Shown here: piece by piece, positions 11,344 through 22,092 of the stretch
Numbering within the stretch: position 1 is the first letter of the stretch
Layout of the letters: each line of letters starts with the position of its first letter
Assembly (NCBI GenBank): GCA_030512295.1
Contig: JAULSR010000001.1
Coordinates: forward strand, 3,867,001-3,931,000
Source of the DNA: Bombardia bombarda
Taxonomy: Eukaryota; Ascomycota; Sordariomycetes; Sordariales; Lasiosphaeriaceae
DNA length: 64,000 nt
Reading direction: 5' to 3'
Program-made: the position numbers and the translations under genes
Notes under the pieces: model-generated
The model's input: only the letters and a program-made list of their open reading frames with translations
What the model was told of the DNA's origin: nothing
Databases searched by the model: none

Positions 11344-12047
11344 TTAGTGCTTCGCATCGGGCCCGACTCCATTCTTCTCGCCCACTGTTGTGACTATCAG
11401 TACACACTCATTGGAAAGGAAAAAGGGGCTACATACCGTCCAGCGCAACAAGGAAACGGCTCACGCAGTTGTAGCAAGCGACCTAATCAAACCATCAGCC
11501 CACTCACCCACCTGCCACTATCCCCCCGCAACAAACAGGAATAGGCCAAACTCACCGTAGCCGTAATCTCCACCACCTCCCTCTCCCCAAACAGCTCCCT
11601 CAACCTCGCAAACGTCTCCTCCTTGACCTGCACATTCTTTGTCATCTCGTCCGCATAGCACAGCACAGCCCACTGCTCCTCGGTCAACAAGTCCGACTTG
11701 GTCCCAATCTCCAACGGGCCCTCGTGCTCCAGCACAAACGCCATGCCCTCCTTGCTCACCCCGCCGGCCTCGGCCAGCGGCGCGTGGTGCATCCACTCGT
11801 ACCAGGCCCGGTTGACGACGGCGACACGGCTGATGGCCAGCTCGCGCACGTCGGCCGCGATGCTCGTCTGCGTCCGGATCGCGCCCAGAAATGAATTCCA
11901 CCCATCCGCCACGGGCGGCGAGTGCAGCAGCGTCAGGTCGAGCGGCTGTAGCGGGCGCGGCGCCCGGCGCGCTTGGATGCGCTCGACAATGGCGGCGTCG
12001 GCGGGGGTGGAAGGCGTGGGTGGGTTGGGGGTGTAGGGGAGACGCAT
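11344..12047 (-). CDS. carboxymuconolactone decarboxylase / AhpD-like protein
   Basis: Member of the AhpD/carboxymuconolactone decarboxylase-like fold, a small all-helical family used in aromatic-lactone decarboxylation or peroxide defence; many fungal members are uncharacterised. Three exons: 11556-12047, 11437-11482 and 11344-11384, with introns of 73 nt (GTGAGT..TAG) and 52 nt (GTATGT..CAG), giving 192 residues. The first exon carries the helices ending ELAISRVAVVNRAWYEWMHH and the EEQWAVLCYADEMT block. The spliced end reads EITATVACYNCVSRFLVALD followed by VGEKNG, a characteristic fungal CMD terminus; unspliced frames lose it. Two cysteines (ACYNC) sit where the family has its C-terminal active-site helix, but a classical CxxC of AhpD is not present, so peroxidase activity cannot be claimed. 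The substrate is unknown. Confidence 0.85.
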
Positions 12048-13392
12048 TTTGGATTTTTTGGGGGTTTCTGTTGGGGTGGGTTGGTTTGTTTACTATATGT
12101 AAAGAAGGGGGGGGGGGGGGGTTAACTTCATGGTTTGGTACATTCTCTGTCTATATATGTTTTCTAATTGGTATCTTACCTCTTGTGGTGAGTGAGTAAT
12201 AGGAGGGGTGAGTCAGTGTGTTAGTTGGTGAGTGGGATTGGAGTGGACTGTAAGTGGTGATAAGTTGAGGTCGTGTCACAAAGAAACCAACTAATCTTTG
12301 GGGATAAAAGCGGTACATGTAACTAATATCATCAAGCAAAAGTAGTTCTTTAACTATTCGAGAATTGGGTAGGTTGTTGAAGGGGAGGTCATCATCACCA
12401 CCTGTTTAATGTACCTTCCCCCACAGACAGACAATCCCCACTTCCCCGGTGCCGGACATCGGCAGACGGAAGCAGTGCGGGGACAACTTGAAACAATTTG
12501 CCCGGTTATGGGTTCGGTAATAATGAGGTACTGACAGCCGGGCTGTTGATTCGCCACATTGGCCATATGAGGTCAGTCAGAGCTTGTGTAAAGGTTTCCA
12601 AGAATATCTAGATATTTGCATGAAGGCAAGCAGATAAAACCCAAAGCAAGTGTGAATAAAGCATCAGCAGTAGAGAAATAACATAGAAGAAACAGCTGAA
12701 GCTACGCACATCAATGATTCACCACCACAATAGCATCACACATCACACACAAATCCATACATAGCCATCTCCGTATCCACGACATATCAGCAAGATCTCC
12801 AAAAGCGCCGATTCCAGCCATTATGTCAATTATAAAAAGATAATATAGGAATATATATACAGACCCATCATCCAACACACCCAACCCCCAAACAGCCAGC
12901 CAGCCACCCCCGCGCATGTACGCGCAACTCCTCAACCACCTCACCACAACCACATGTTGCCAGTTTTTGCCAATTTCCCCTAAGACTTCCTGAACTCCCT
13001 CCACTTGTTCCATTGTGAAGAGAACCTGAGATTAAAAAAGAGCACCCCTTAAACAAGAAAACGCCGTTCACTTTTTGTTCATGGTGACAAATAAGGAAAA
13101 AAAAGCTGAGCGAGAAACAGAAACTCCCTCTCAAAAAGGTAGGCGGAGACATGATGTTCCCCGTATATAAAATCCATAAAACAAAAAGCATAACTACTCC
13201 AATGACGCCATTGCCATGAGGGAAAGTGGGCAAAAGACCGAGACGCCCTGCCGAATGCTTAGAGAAGTTGAAAAAGAATTGTGCCTGGTGGGCGGTGGTG
13301 TTTGATCAGAATCAACAAATGTCGGAGATGTGAATAGCCCCTTAAAATCAGGCGAGATTGCGGAATCAAGTCTTCACCTAATTGATTTGTTG
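12048..13392. other. intergenic upstream of CMD gene, downstream of Sln1 gene
   Basis: Contains a 15-nt G run at 12107-12121, about 60 bp upstream of the CMD start (poly-C on the coding strand). The right part is presumably the 3' untranslated region of the histidine kinase. Short open frames on both strands are not protein-like. Confidence 0.5.
12107..12121. repeat. 15-nt poly-G run
   Basis: Uninterrupted run of G on the + strand in the promoter of the carboxymuconolactone-decarboxylase-like gene. Confidence 0.9.
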
Positions 13393-16300
13393 TTAGCTAC
13401 TTTGCAGAGGTGGATCTAGCGGTGGCGGCGGTATGATCCCATTGGCCTTCGGCGGCAATGCATCAGCTTGTTGTGGTTGTTGTTGTTGTTGAGTCCCATC
13501 AAGAGGATTTTCTTCTGGTGTTTCTTTTGGTGTCCTCACCGGCGTCTTGTCAGGCGTTGTCCTTCTCGTCAGACTCGCCGTTTCTGGCTCCTCTTCAATA
13601 GTGGCAAATTTCTTCAACACCTGCTTAAGAGCTCGTCGTCGAATTGGCTTGCTCAAAAACTCGTCCATGCCTGATTCCATGCACTCCCTCACATTGCTCT
13701 CCTCGGAAAACGCCGTCAAGGCCACAATGGGCGCCGAGTAGCCCATCTTCCGGATCAGCCGCGTCGACTGGAGGCCGTCTAGATTTGGCATCTGGATGTC
13801 CATAAAGATCACGTCGAACCGCAGATTGTTCTCCATGTTGGCCTTGACGAGATCGTAAGCCTCCTGACCGTCCTTGGCGATTGTAACGTCGTAGATCTCT
13901 TCGAGCTTGAGCATCCTGCTGACCACTTCGATGTTGGTCGAATTGTCGTCGGCTACCAATACGCGAAGCTTTCCGGCTTCAGTACCCCTGTTGGCTATTG
14001 CTCTGTCGATTGCGGCCATTTGCTCCTCCTTGCTCGGTCGCGGGGTGGGCGTCGTGGCGAAGAAAGGTTGGCTGAGCCCAACGAGTCGCGGTTGCTTGTC
14101 AAGTACGGTGGTAGGGGGCGGGGCGTGCTCGTTGCTGGCCTTGGAAAGCGAGGTCCGCGGCTTTTCTATGTCAACTGAGCCCACACTTGGTGGTCTCGAT
14201 TTCATGCTGCTCGACGCCGTGCTGGAGGCACTAGACATGGCGAAAGAAGTAGTTAGTATCAGGCTGATAGAGTGGTTTCTTTTTGGACAGAAACTTACCG
14301 CTCAGTCACGTATTTAAGCGGAATACGCATGGTAAAGGTCGTCCCCACGCCGACGGTGCTCTTGAGAGAAACACTTCCGCCCATGAGACTAGCCAGCTGG
14401 GAGCAGATACTAAGACCGAGACCTGTGCCTCCAAACTTTTTGCTGAGGCCAAGATCGCCCTGCACAAACGGCTCAAAAATCTTCTGCTGCATATGTTCTG
14501 CGATTCCTGGCCCCGTGTCTTCAACCTCGAATTCAAAGAGATACGACTTCGCATTCGCAGGCGGGGGCGTCGGTGAACGCTCGCGGATATGGACATGCGG
14601 TGTTGCCTTCGGGTCTGCGGGGTTAATGGAAAGAGCTGTCCCTCCTGGAGGAGCTGTCGTCCCCGGGGAAATGGCGCCCTTATTGGAACTCGCCGACTGT
14701 GTGGACCCAGAGCCTACCCGGTGGCGACTGCGCCCCGGGCGGTTAGAGCCTGTCTTGGAGAATGACGACGACCTGCTCTCATCGCTTGTCGGCTCCAGCT
14801 CACCAACGCATCGGATTCGCAAGTTGACCTTTCCACCAGCAGGCGTAAACTTCAAACTGTTGCTGACCAAGTTGATGATGACCTGCAGGATTCGGTGCTG
14901 GTCTCCCCAAAGACACATGTCTTTGAGCCTGCCCATTCCGGGCGGGCCAAGCGCAGGTAGCCTCTTGTCCATGCTGGTTCGTTCGGGGCTTGGGTTTCCA
15001 TCCATGTTCTCAAACCCTACGAAGCCGACATCAAAGATGATTTTGTTCTCTCGGACCTGCTTGTCAAAGATGGCCACCATCTGTGATCGAATGTCGCCAA
15101 GTCTGAATTCCCGCTCTTCCAGACTCACTTGTTGCCCTATTTGATTCTTTGAGAAACTCAACAAGTCCTCAAGTAGATGAAGTAGGAGGTCACCTGACTT
15201 ATAAAGCGTCTTCAGCGACTGCTTTATCCGGCCAATATCGTCATCCTCCATACAGAGAGCGCACATGCCCATAATTCCATTGAGGGGTGTTTTGAGCTCA
15301 TGCGAGATATTGGCAATAAACAATGTCTTGCTCTCGTTTGCAGCTTCAGCAGCCTTTTTGCTAAGCTCCAGTTGCCGTGTCCGCTCCGCCACCTTCTCGT
15401 CTAAAGAGTTGTACTGCTTCAGCAGCTCATCCGTCATCTCATTGAAAGTTTGAGTCAGCTCCGTCAGCTCGTCCGTCACATAGTGCTTGCGGTCTTCTAC
15501 CCTCGCAGGTATCTTGAACGCCTGGCGATTTGTGTCGGCCGTGGCGACTTGTCTTTGCCTAGCCTTCCTAGCTCTGCGTATCTTACGCCGGACAGACGCG
15601 AAAAGCCCCTTTTCGGATCTTCCCGACGTGGTGCCTCCCGAGCTGGGATTCTCCTCGTCATACGACTCATCCGAGTCATGTTCATAACCAGGTGGAGCGA
15701 TGGACTTCTCGGTTGCTGTCTTCAACCGTCTGATGGGCATCACGCTCAGATGGGCACAAGGGATGACGATAACTAATACCAGTCCGGCAGTGCCAAAGAC
15801 ACAGCCAAGGAGAATATTCTTCAGTGTCCGAATAGGAGTATAGGCCTCGCTCCGGTCCTGCTCTACAATCACGACCCAGCTGACTAAAGAAGTCTGCGGG
15901 CGCGCAGCGCCCACAGCCACAGATGCTCCCTGTTCATTTGTAGATGATATCGCGCTTGTAGCATTATTTGGTTTTGGATTTCGGATGAAGAAGACATTAA
16001 AAACGATGGGAAAGCGTGTGACGGGAAAGGGCGCATCAAAGTGACCAGAGTCAAAGCTGTGCTCGCTGTGTCTGTCGGCCTGGCCTTGCACGCCATTGGG
16101 TGGGAGGAGGAACTGAACGGGCTGTTTCTCAAACTCAGTTTTGTCGGGAATAGTCGCCGAGTTGCTGGCTGCAACATTGGTGTCGAAGTGGTTCCATGGG
16201 TTGGTAGAGCCGATGAGAAGAATGACGCCGGTGCTGCCCAAGCCCTCCTTTGATAACTGGACATCGACGAGAGTCCTCGCGGTAGCAATCAAGGTCATAT

Positions 16301-17030
16301 AGCCGAGAATATATCCGTTGTTTTGATTCATTCGCACCGGGATGGTGATGGAGATCAAGGCAAAAGTGGTATTGACAGCCAGAGGGCCCAGTAGAATGCC
16401 GGAGCCATCGCTGCCGTTCCCAAGCGACACGCCGGGATAAACACCGGCAGAGAAGGACATGGTGGAGGGCATGAAGGTGTTGGGACGGTTCTGATTTATA
16501 TAGGTGATGTTGGGATATAAGCTGGACGGAAAGCCAAGGTCGTCGTCATCACCAAGGTTGACTTGAGTGCCATTATCGCGATAAGTGGGCAGCTTAATCG
16601 GGCCATTTTGAAAGGCAGCATTGCCGGTAACGTTCAATAGGCCTCTGACATTGCCGGTAGTATTGCGAGAATACAGGCGGGCCTGCAGCAGGCCAGAGAA
16701 GCCGCCGGCGCCGAGAGCGCTCTGCAGATCCTTGCGGGCTTCCTGCCACGGGTCGTCGGTGGTGGAGTTGCCGTTGTAAAAGTTGATGAAGCCCTCCTGC
16801 AGCAAGAGGCGCGAGGCAATGGTTTGACATGTCGTCTGCACCAGGTCGATCTCGGACGAGATCCTTGCGGCCTTGAGGGAGGCGGTCAACGCCAGGCCAT
16901 CCGACTCGATGCCGATGACAAAGTTGTTAACATATATCCATGTTGGAATCGAGACAATGGCGAGAGAGACCAGAACGGCAAAGATGACCAGGGTCGCAAG
17001 CTGCTCCCGGATGGCAATGCGGATCTTCAT
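13393..17030 (-). CDS. SLN1: Sln1-type (group VI) hybrid histidine kinase osmosensor
   Basis: Plasma-membrane hybrid histidine kinase at the head of the Ypd1-Ssk1-HOG phosphorelay. Two exons, 14299-17030 and 13393-14230, with a 68-nt intron (GTAAGT..TAG, CTGATACTAAC branch region); 1189 residues. Transmembrane helix 1 is at about residues 11-35 and helix 2 at about 405-428, bracketing a roughly 370-residue extracellular sensor with several N-glycosylation sequons. A HAMP-like linker and a coiled-coil stretch (NEMTDELLKQYNSLDEKV) follow. The H-box FIANISHELKTPLNG carries the phospho-accepting His577. The ATPase part shows the N-box (INLVSNSLKFTP), DTGPGI and GGTGLGLSIC. Between N-box and DTGPGI there is a roughly 60-residue Ser/Pro/Arg-rich insertion. 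The receiver domain (about 998-1120) has ADDN, phospho-acceptor Asp1055 in FMDIQMPNLDG, and the SKPI lysine. All catalytic residues are present, so it should be active. Confidence 0.95.
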
Positions 17031-19344
17031 CGCAGACTATAAGAAACAGTCCGGAAGGAGTAGCGGCGCTGTCTGCATATTCTTTCGGGGGAGAAAAGGG
17101 GCTCGTTGATGATTTTCGGCTTTGATTATCGAAGATGGAACTGTGTCGCGAGGGGCAGAGGATGCCAAATCGCGTTGAGGACAAAACAAGGACGGATGGA
17201 ATCGCCGTGGGTCTAAATTTCGTGGTCTCCGAACGGGCCGCGCCCAGGTTTGTCGTCCGCTTTTGCTCGGCAGCGCCGTAGTATCGTCGTCTGTTCGTAC
17301 TATCTGCTTGTATGGTTTCTTATCGCAACTAGGAGTAAGACGGTAACGAGGGTACTGGGTAGAAGCGATGGGTTTTCTGGGTTAATGCAACGGGCGGCCT
17401 AGGCGAATTGAAAAAGATTCTCGACAGTATTGGAGACAGGGAATCTGCTCGTCTGATGAGATGAGATGAGTTCAGATCAGGGCGGGTAGCGGGGAGGGCA
17501 GACTCCGATTGGCAAGCCGAGATGGAATAAGCCTCTCTCCAGTCTCCAGTAGGTGGTTTTAGGTGCTGAAGTTCACTGCAACCAGTCGCCTGTTAGGTAG
17601 AAGGGAAGAAAAAAAGGTGTACAGTACTAATTGACGGCGCAGTGTCTTGGTGTCAGCGCGGGTTTGACAGATCCTGATCGACAATTGAGGCTAGGAACCC
17701 TTTGAAAGCTGGGAAGAGCTGGTAACGACGCGGCGAGTGGTGTGACCTTGGAACCGACCTTGGAACCTGGAAAGCCTCGGGTGGGTGGAGGATCGCAGCG
17801 CGCACGGCGTTTTGCTACTGGTCCAGGTGCTGACTAGTCCCTAGCTTAATTTCTTTTAGGTTGCTAACGTGCTGTGGCAGTCGGGATTTAGCATCCATGC
17901 TGTGGTGCAACGATGAGTCGCTGGAATGAATGGGGTTCATTGCCTCCGAGTTGCACCACCATAGCACAGTGGCGGGGGACTGCTGGCTAACCCAGTGGAT
18001 TACTCAACCAAGCTCAAACTTCACAGTATTTTTTAATGCGACGTGCACCTTCGTGCAATGGAATTGAAGATAGGCACATTAGCTACATTGACTACGGCAC
18101 GGAGCGAGTGAGCCTGCCTTTCCCAGAATCCCAGCAATGTACCTTACCTAATTCTTAAAGCCGCCGCTCGATCGTCAATGAGACGAACCCCCGGGCCACC
18201 ATGATCGATGAACGCAATTCCCATGCTCGAAGCGGGCCACTCCCGCGCAGTAGCTTGAACCGAAAGCGCTCAGAAAGTCGATGATCATCTGCTTTGGCCG
18301 ACTGTCTTCTCCTGGTGCGACTTTCCTTTCTTTCCAACCACAAGACTTTCGCCCCCTCAACCAATGGGATTCTGGGTGTGCCATCTGCCCGGATCGGCAA
18401 TCCATTGGTTCTAGAAGCCAGCAAGGCCACAGCGCACCACATCCTTGGCGACCGTACGCCTGATCGAAAACGCACCAGCCACAAGACAGGCCGGCCTAGA
18501 CCATCACTCGCAGGCTGTGGATTTAAGGGCGAGCTTGTTAGTGGAGGAGGCAATTAGGCAACGTACATGCTAACCTAGCAGTCTCGCATGAATAATATCA
18601 GAAGCAGTGGCTCTACTAAGGGGGCCTGGTGGTAATGACGTTTCTTAACAGCTGATGATGGCAGTGCCCACCAGATTTTATTAACTGCCTTGACTGGCTA
18701 GGGTGAGCGGACTAAACCCCCCCGGGGCGGTTCGGAAATTGTCATTCCCACACCCGTCTCTCTTGCCCAGTGGGTGGCTCCTTTTGTCATCAGTATCGAG
18801 CTCAGCTTTGCTCTCGCTCAGCTTTCCTTTGTTTTCCAATACCCCATACTCTATTGATCCAAAAAGCGGCAACAGCCAACTTAGGTCATTTGTGAGTTGT
18901 AGCTAGTGACTGGTGAGTAAGAGTTTCTTGGCTGCAGTGAAAGACCGAGCCGCGAGACAATGTCGGTCCACTTGACCGTCTGCTCAGGTGGTCTTTCACC
19001 ACCGGGCCGTCAACCAGCCTGCAGCTCCAGATGCAAGTCGAAAACACCACACTATAAGAGCGCCAGCATTGATGGAACAAGATTGGATATATTTGCATGT
19101 ATGTGCTTTGTAGGTATAAAAAAAACACATGAAATCGTCCACAGCGTGAAAGTCATTATGTAGAACTTGAAAGTGCCAGCCAGCTAAGGCAAGATACCGT
19201 AGCCTCAAACCCCTCTTGCTCCCCGCAACACCTCTATTTCCGTCCCATCCAATCCAGGTACCTGCATCTCGAGTTTCGCCTCCATCCCATCGTACGTAAC
19301 CAAACCAAACAATCCCCATCATAGCCAAGACGCCATACACTTCT
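17031..19344. other. long intergenic region upstream of the Sln1 gene
   Basis: About 2.3 kb between the start of the histidine kinase and the 3' end of the F-box gene. It likely includes a long 5' leader and promoter. The longest frame (18155-18553, minus strand) overlaps equally long frames on the other strand, has an Arg-rich composition and no domain, and is not accepted. No gene is supported. Confidence 0.5.
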
Positions 19345-22092
19345 TCACTTCCTTTTCCTCCATCTATCCGTAAACACCCCCTCCCCCCAAGCCCAAGATG
19401 TACGTAAGTAAACACAGACCATCAACAATAACCCCATCCACCTAAGACCGACTAAACATAAGCGGCACATACGCACTCCTCTGACTATCCAAGCTGCGAT
19501 GGTCCACATGATGATGATGCGCCATGGCCACCCCCGACCAAACAACCCCTCACGAATACGGAACCCCATAGTGGACGACGACGCGTTCAACCCGCTCAGC
19601 TCACTCAAGTTGAACCCCGACGCCAGCCCCGCGATGCCCATAACCGCCGCCGAGTCCTTATTACTACTGCTACCACTGCGCGCATTCGCAGTATCGTAGC
19701 CCTTGCGCTTGCAAAACTCGCGTGACAGCTTGGCGAGCACCGCCTCCTTGGCCCGCTTCAGCGCCGACGACCGCGCCGCCGCGTCCTCGGCCTCGGCGAG
19801 CAGGTCCGCCTCGATGCGGCGCTGCACGGCTGAGAGGCCATCGTCCTGAACGGGGCTAGCGGTGGCAGTAAACCGCTCTTGTTCTTCTGTTTCGACTGCT
19901 ACGATGCCGATGATGGGCCCTGTTTTAGCTGAGGGGTCGTAGACGGCTGGCTGGAGGAGGACGGGAAGAGGGTCTGGGTTCAGGATTGGCGCGGTGATGG
20001 TGACGTTGCTGTCTTGTTGTTGCTGGTGCTCGTAGTACTGGTGTTGGTGATGCGGTTGTTGGTATTGATGATGTTGTTGCTGTGGCAGTTGTGGCGGGGA
20101 CCTCACCCGTGGAGGGGTCCTGGGAGGGGTCCTGGGCTGAGGTGTCTTGGGCCGGTAAAAGGCCTCGTCGTCGGTGCCGATGACCTCGGGCATGGGGGGC
20201 ATTGCGGGTACCTCCTCTGAGTGGTGTCGGTGATGGCGCCGGTGTCCTCGGCGAGATTGGGACCTGTCTCTGCTATCTCCGTCCCTGCTGTGATGCCTGT
20301 CGCTTGTTTCGTCGCTGCGCGTGCGCGAGTGCTTGTGTCGGCTGCGGCTGCGCGTGCGAGATGATGACGATGAGGACTGCTGCTCGTTGCGCTGCTGGCG
20401 GTGACGATCTTCCTCGTCCTCCGGCATGCTGCTGCCGCTAGCGGCGGCTGCGCGATGGTGTTTGTGCGACGAAGAGGACGAGGACGAGTACGACTTCTTC
20501 TTGCGGATGCGGCGCTTCTTGAGCTTTGTGCTAAAGGCCATGCTCGCCTGCTTGGCCGCCTCAATGTCAGACGCAAGGCCACCATCGTCCTCTGCCGCCA
20601 CCCCCTTTTCATCAACTTCAGGTATCGTTCCCACAACAGGGCTGCCGGTACCGCCTTGCTGCGCTGCGGCAGCCGTGACACCACGCGCCCATGCCTCAAC
20701 GCCCTCGAGATGAGCATCAACATCGTTCAGCCCCCCAAACACCATACCCTCGAGGTCGACATCAAACAGCTCCCTGCTCGCCGCCGCCGCTGCAGCTGAT
20801 GACGCCGGAAGCTGCTCATCCCCAATCGAGCTCGTCACAGCCGAGGAGCCTGTGCCATACCCAGTCGACCCAGACTGTGCCGTCGACGGGCGGAAGCTGC
20901 TCACGCTCCTGCCTCCAATCGAATGCCTCGACCAGACATCACATCCCCCCTCGCCGTCCATCAGCGGCGCGAGAGCCTCGTCCCAGCTCCCGCCATTAAC
21001 CAGCACGACATTCTCAAAGTCAAACTCGCGCACCGAGGCCTTGTGGCCCGCAACGAGCCCGCGCAGCTGCGCTTCGTTCATGGTCGCGTTGCGCACCGAC
21101 ATGAGGCGCAGGCGCGGCATCACCAGCGGCCGGCGCGACGGCCGCGGCGGCAGCGGCGACATGGGGCCCGTCACCTCGTTGAACAGCTTCTTGGCGGTGC
21201 GCGGCGGCGCGAACAAGGGGTCTCCCGACAGCGCCAGCGGGCAGGGCCCCTTGCCGCCGAGCCAGGTGAAGGCGAACTTTTCGAGCTGGGGCGCAAAGTT
21301 GCGGATGTAGTCGTCGATGATCTTGAGGTGGTCCAGCCCCGGCGAGGGGCCGTAAAAGTCCCAGGACTCGACGGACAGGTGCAGCTTGCGGATCTGGCGC
21401 CACCGGCGGGCGCCGGATGGTGACGCGCCGAAGCCCGGGCTGTGGCGGAGGTAGTTGATGGCAGAGGGGTGGACGCCTGAGAGGGACAGCTTGGACAGCT
21501 TGGTGAGCGGGGCTCGCTCGAGCGAAATGCGCAGGCTGATCAGGGCGTAGTCGACGATGTCCCGGCGGTACCGCTCTTTGGGGTCCTGGCCGGGCGTCTT
21601 GATGGTTAGGTGGCGCATGTTGGGCAGGTGCTTCATGGCGTTCATGAAGGAGGGCACGTTGGTGGCGGCGTGGAAAAGGGGCGGGTATTGCTGGGTTAGG
21701 ATGTCACCAAGCTCCGAGTTGGCGTATTTTGGTCTTTCCAAGACGGATGCCATGGATGTGTGGGGGGTGTAGAGGAAGCTGATCTCTCGACCCGTCTGTG
21801 GGTGTATAAGGGGCGGGAGAAAGGTGGCGTCCGAGTGGGCGCAGTGGAAGGTGAGGTGCTCAACATGGTGGCCTATCCTCGACAGTGCCTGTATCCTGTT
21901 GGGCTTGGTGAATGTGTTTGGTGTGAAAGTTAGGTGAGTTCGTAAAAAGAGCCTTTTGGTAACCAGGTTGCAGCAGGCCGAGTTGGCTAGCCTGACGGCG
22001 CAGATGTCGTCGTTGGACAGGTGGTCGAAGAGCTTCTCACGGATGCGCCGTTCTTGCCACAGGCAGTAGAATGCTTGTAGACCGGTTGCCAT
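19345..22092 (-). CDS. F-box domain protein
   Basis: Probable substrate-recognition subunit of an SCF ubiquitin ligase or a related F-box protein. Intronless, 915 residues as read. The N terminus (residues about 15-55, IREKLFDHLSNDDICAVRLA..CCNLVTKRLF) is an F-box that should bind Skp1. Residues about 60-390 form a leucine-rich-repeat-like region with regularly placed LxxLxLS blocks (HLTIKT, KLSKLSLSGVHPS, IRKLHLSVESWDF, LRLMSVRNATMN). The second half is disordered: an acidic/alanine part, a Ser-Arg-His-rich stretch with many RS/SR dipeptides (about 560-640), a Pro/Gln/His-rich part, and then a helical Ala/Glu-rich segment. The last 60 or so residues in this frame look unnatural. A frame shifted by one from about position 19535 reads an apparently cleaner end (..HHHHVDHRSLDSQRSAYVP..) stopping at 19442, so the true C terminus may differ by a one-base error or polymorphism in a G run. 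Confidence 0.8.
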   Translation of the reverse strand: MATGLQAFYCLWQERRIREKLFDHLSNDDICAVRLANSACCNLVTKRLFLRTHLTFTPNTFTKPNRIQALSRIGHHVEHLTFHCAHSDATFLPPLIHPQTGREISFLYTPHTSMASVLERPKYANSELGDILTQQYPPLFHAATNVPSFMNAMKHLPNMRHLTIKTPGQDPKERYRRDIVDYALISLRISLERAPLTKLSKLSLSGVHPSAINYLRHSPGFGASPSGARRWRQIRKLHLSVESWDFYGPSPGLDHLKIIDDYIRNFAPQLEKFAFTWLGGKGPCPLALSGDPLFAPPRTAKKLFNEVTGPMSPLPPRPSRRPLVMPRLRLMSVRNATMNEAQLRGLVAGHKASVREFDFENVVLVNGGSWDEALAPLMDGEGGCDVWSRHSIGGRSVSSFRPSTAQSGSTGYGTGSSAVTSSIGDEQLPASSAAAAAASRELFDVDLEGMVFGGLNDVDAHLEGVEAWARGVTAAAAQQGGTGSPVVGTIPEVDEKGVAAEDDGGLASDIEAAKQASMAFSTKLKKRRIRKKKSYSSSSSSSHKHHRAAAASGSSMPEDEEDRHRQQRNEQQSSSSSSRTRSRSRHKHSRTRSDETSDRHHSRDGDSRDRSQSRRGHRRHHRHHSEEVPAMPPMPEVIGTDDEAFYRPKTPQPRTPPRTPPRVRSPPQLPQQQHHQYQQPHHQHQYYEHQQQQDSNVTITAPILNPDPLPVLLQPAVYDPSAKTGPIIGIVAVETEEQERFTATASPVQDDGLSAVQRRIEADLLAEAEDAAARSSALKRAKEAVLAKLSREFCKRKGYDTANARSGSSSNKDSAAVMGIAGLASGFNLSELSGLNASSSTMGFRIREGLFGRGWPWRIIIMWTIAAWIVRGVRMCRLCLVGLRWMGLLLMVCVYLRTSWAWGEGVFTDRWRKRK

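Noticed and set aside
18155..18553. 132-codon minus-strand frame in the Sln1 upstream region
   Set aside because: Arg-rich, overlapped by opposite-strand frames, no domain or splice support.
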